A stretch of DNA of 7,882 nt from Candidatus Falkowiibacteriota bacterium. Lineage in GTDB: Bacteria > Patescibacteriota > Patescibacteriia > Patescibacteriales > SZUA-104. Positions within the stretch are counted from its first letter, which is position 1. The number at the start of each line of letters is the position of its first letter. Made by a program: the position numbers and the translations under genes. The stretch spans positions 1 through 7,882 of the forward strand of contig JALUVW010000098.1 in the NCBI GenBank assembly GCA_027020105.1, read 5' to 3'. The notes under the pieces were generated by a model. It had not been told where the DNA came from. It saw only the letters and a list, made by a program, of their open reading frames with translations, and ran no database searches. Below are positions 5,717-7,882 of this stretch, piece by piece.

Positions 5717-7125
5717 AATTATCCGATTTAAAAAATAAAAAAATAGCGATATTGGGGCTTGGCATTGAAAACCGCGCCTTGGTTGAATTTTTGTTAAATC
5801 TCAAGAAGCCCGACATCGGGTACCCGATGTCGGGCTTCGGCGGGTTTGACGAACCGGATATTACCATTTGCGACCGCAGGAGCAAAAAAGAATTGGGCGA
5901 CAGATACGAGAAGCTAAACGAATCGGCCGCCGCTCTCAAGCGCGGACCCGCGTTACGGTGGAGGTTGGGTAAAAATTATGACAAGAATTTAAAAGATTTT
6001 GATATTGTTTTCAGGGTTGCCGGCTATCCGTTGTTTTCAAGCGAGATAAAAAAAGCGGCAAAGAGCGGAACGATTATCTCAAGCCCTACGCGGTTATTTT
6101 TTGACCTTTGCCGGAATAAGATTATCGGCGTTACGGGAACGAACGGAAAGGGAACGACCTCCGGCATTATTTATCATATTTTAAAAAAGTCGGGCAGGGG
6201 GGCGTATTTGGGCGGAAATATCGGAAATCCGATGTTTGGTTTCTTGGGCAAACTTAAGAAAAACGACTGGGTGGTTTTGGAATTGTCCAGTTTTCAGCTG
6301 GAAGATTCGGATAAGAGCCCTCATATAGCGGTTATCACCAATTTTTCCCAAGACCATTTGGCGCGGGCCAGCTCCGTTAATCCGAATTATCATAAAAATT
6401 TACGCGACTATTGGAAGGCCAAGTTAAATATTATTAAATGGCAGAAAAAAGGGGATTACGCGGTGGTAAACGACAAGCTCAAAGCGCGAATCTCAAAGCT
6501 CAAAACGGCGCCCCAAGGCCCAAAACCGAAAAGCAAGATTGTTTATTTTACCAAATCCGATTTGCCGACAAGATTGGCCGGGGAGCATAACAAAGAGAAT
6601 ATCGCGGCGGCGGTTGAGGTGGCGAAATTGGTTGGCGTGAAAAAAGGAGTGATAGAGAAGGCGGTCAAGAGCTTTAAGGGCATGGAACATAGATTGGAAT
6701 TTGTTAAAAAAATAAAAGGAGTTAAATATTATAATGACACTTTCGCCACCACTCCGGAGCCGGCGATTGCCGCGCTGAATTCTTTTGACGCGCCGATTGT
6801 CTTAATCGCGGGCGGAGCGGACAAGGGGTCTGATTTCAAGAAATTGGCGAGAACGGTAAGCCGTCGGAATAAGGTGAAATATATTGTTTTGTTGAACGGA
6901 AAAGCGACGCCGAGATTAAAGAAAGAAATTTTAAAAGCCGGATTTCTTGGAAAAAACATAAAATTGGCGTATAATATGAAAGAGGCTGTCAGGGCCGCGA
7001 AAAAGAACGCGGTTGCCGGCGACATAGTTTTACTCTCGCCCGCTTGCGCCAGCTTCGGGATGTTTAACGATTATAAAGAACGCGGGAGAATATTTAAAAA
7101 CGAAGTTAAAAAAACGCGCGGTTAA
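5713..7125 (+). CDS. murD: UDP-MurNAc-L-alanine glutamate ligase (MurD, possibly MurD2 type)
   Basis: An ATP-dependent cytosolic Mur ligase, 470 residues, that adds glutamate to UDP-MurNAc-L-Ala in peptidoglycan precursor synthesis. The N-terminal UDP-binding fold starts with ILGLGIENRALVEFLL. The ATP loop is GTNGKGTT (142-149, Lys146), followed by ELSSFQL (190-196) and NFSQDHL (Asp214, His215). Lys237 in WKAKLNI is the likely carbamylated lysine. Next come HRLE (326-329), YYNDTFATTPE (339-349), GGADKGSDF (Lys371), and SPACAS (442-447) with Phe451. In E. coli MurD the block YYNDTFATTPE corresponds to INDSKATN, so the lysine there is Phe344 here. Together with the overlapping murL, this suggests an L-Glu-using MurD2, by inference. 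A perfect palindrome is inserted near residues 32-42, in the loop after the first helix. The ATG overlaps the murL stop and has no Shine-Dalgarno of its own. Confidence 0.93.
   Translation: MKLSDLKNKKIAILGLGIENRALVEFLLNLKKPDIGYPMSGFGGFDEPDITICDRRSKKELGDRYEKLNESAAALKRGPALRWRLGKNYDKNLKDFDIVFRVAGYPLFSSEIKKAAKSGTIISSPTRLFFDLCRNKIIGVTGTNGKGTTSGIIYHILKKSGRGAYLGGNIGNPMFGFLGKLKKNDWVVLELSSFQLEDSDKSPHIAVITNFSQDHLARASSVNPNYHKNLRDYWKAKLNIIKWQKKGDYAVVNDKLKARISKLKTAPQGPKPKSKIVYFTKSDLPTRLAGEHNKENIAAAVEVAKLVGVKKGVIEKAVKSFKGMEHRLEFVKKIKGVKYYNDTFATTPEPAIAALNSFDAPIVLIAGGADKGSDFKKLARTVSRRNKVKYIVLLNGKATPRLKKEILKAGFLGKNIKLAYNMKEAVRAAKKNAVAGDIVLLSPACASFGMFNDYKERGRIFKNEVKKTRG
5805..5838. repeat. 34-bp perfect palindrome inserted in murD
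   Basis: GAAGCCCGACATCGGGT (5805-5821) is followed without spacer by its exact reverse complement (5822-5838). It is read in-frame as KPDIGYPMSGF, with GGG TAC CCG at the centre. The flanks FLLNLK and DEPDITICDRR would join directly in an ordinary MurD, so the element adds roughly 13-15 residues to a surface loop. It shares arm length, core and phase with the palindrome in polA. Confidence 0.92.
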
Positions 7126-7164
7126 AAAGCGTAAATTCAAAACAAGCCGTAAAGCGATTAAAAT

Positions 7165-7882
7165 ATGGTTAAAGTCAACAAATTCAACCACAATGAAAGA
7201 TTAAACAGAAAGAAAGTAAGAATTATTAATCTTATTTCTTTTTTATTGGGATTCTCCGCGGCGATTGTCGCCTATATTATTTCTTCTTATTTTAAAGAGA
7301 TTAAGGGCGCCGACAATGTCAGCGCGTTTTACGCGGCGGCTTACGTGATATCCCTTGTCGCTTTGCTGAACTTCCATAAAATAATACGAAAATTCGGCAA
7401 ATCAAAAGTGTTTTTGGCGTCAACGCTGGCGTTGTCCTTTTCGGCGATATTGATATTTTCGCTGCCGGTGTCGCGTTTCGGGGCGCTGCTGATAGTGGCC
7501 AATATAATTTTATATAATTTGGCGATCGTGGGCAAAGACATTATTTTGGAATCGTATTCGGTTGACAGTATGTCCGGCCAAATCAGAGGAATGAATTTAA
7601 CCTTGATGAATGTCGGCTTTCTGCTCGGCCCGTTTATTTCCACGCAAATTTTAAGCAAATTCAGCTTCCAAGGAGTGTTTTTGCTTCAATTCGCGTTTAT
7701 GTCAATAATATTTTTTGTGGCGTTTTTCCATTTAAGGAAAGTCAATCACAAGTTCAAGCCCATAGTGACGGTTAACGGCCTGATAAAGAAAATCACGAAA
7801 AGAAAAAACGTTATGCGAATTTATTATGTTTCAATTTTATTGGATATTTTTTATTTTATTATGATAGTGTATATGCCCATTT
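7165..7882 (+). CDS. Major-facilitator-type membrane transporter, N-terminal part
   Basis: The reading frame is open from the ATG at 7165 to the window edge (239 codons), so the gene is cut at its 3' side. After a basic cytoplasmic N-terminus (NERLNRKKVR) come about seven hydrophobic segments, at roughly residues 22-44, 52-68, 80-100, 104-122, 148-165, 173-192 and 216-239. The stretch GQIRGMNLTLMNVGFLLGPFIS in segment 5 resembles the G-x-x-x-G/LGP motif common in the family, and a basic loop (KVNHKFK...KKITKRKN) separates segments 6 and 7 as in two six-helix halves. Substrate cannot be told. An in-frame TAA at 7159 fixes this ATG as the first possible one; no clear Shine-Dalgarno precedes it. 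It lies 39 bases after murD on the same strand without an intervening terminator, so it may share the transcript. Confidence 0.75.
   Translation, partial: MVKVNKFNHNERLNRKKVRIINLISFLLGFSAAIVAYIISSYFKEIKGADNVSAFYAAAYVISLVALLNFHKIIRKFGKSKVFLASTLALSFSAILIFSLPVSRFGALLIVANIILYNLAIVGKDIILESYSVDSMSGQIRGMNLTLMNVGFLLGPFISTQILSKFSFQGVFLLQFAFMSIIFFVAFFHLRKVNHKFKPIVTVNGLIKKITKRKNVMRIYYVSILLDIFYFIMIVYMPI

Overview
The window looks like a piece of a small-genome bacterium, most likely from the Candidate Phyla Radiation (Patescibacteria, Parcubacteria-like). This is inferred from the Lys/Asn-rich proteins, the tight gene spacing, the weak or absent Shine-Dalgarno sequences, the pairing of a MurL-type epimerase with a MurD ligase, and short palindromic elements sitting in-frame inside housekeeping genes. 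No rRNA or other taxonomic marker is present, so the placement is provisional.

Region 1 (1-1146) is AT-rich and unlike the rest. It holds one orphan gene (246-947) encoding a coiled-coil protein built from two repeats. The gene is bracketed by two sequences that I read as integron attC-like recombination sites. The right one (1003-1146) is complete: R''-like ACATAAC, matching arms CGTGTATG and CATACACG, two internal hairpins, and a terminal GTTACGC. The left one is cut by the window edge, but its 3' half keeps the same layout: a hairpin, then CTTCT, then 13 bases ending in AAC, then GTT. Its hairpin arms have a completely different sequence that still pairs perfectly. The stretch between the two G|TT points (about 126-1140, 1015 bp) has the form of a mobile gene cassette. 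No integrase gene is visible.

Region 2 (1147-1468) is non-coding and hairpin-rich. It contains a long imperfect stem-loop, a perfect 8-bp hairpin, a bidirectional intrinsic terminator, and a weak candidate promoter for the next gene.

Region 3 (1469-7882) is a same-strand chromosomal run. It contains polA (DNA polymerase I with intact 5'-nuclease, proofreading and polymerase motifs), a murL-like gene, murD, and the N-terminal half of a major-facilitator-type membrane transporter. murL and murD overlap by 4 bases (ATGA), so they are probably translationally coupled. In the known MurD2/MurL route, the ligase attaches L-Glu to UDP-MurNAc-L-Ala and MurL epimerises the Glu in place, which bypasses glutamate racemase. 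That makes this a candidate alternative peptidoglycan-precursor module.

Both polA and murD carry a near-identically built 34-36 bp perfect palindrome in-frame. The two have different arm sequences but share the core CGGGT(A/G)CCCG and the same reading phase (Gly-Tyr-Pro or Gly-Cys-Pro at the centre). Each lies in a loop outside the catalytic motifs. They resemble, in principle, the Rickettsia palindromic elements that insert in protein genes.
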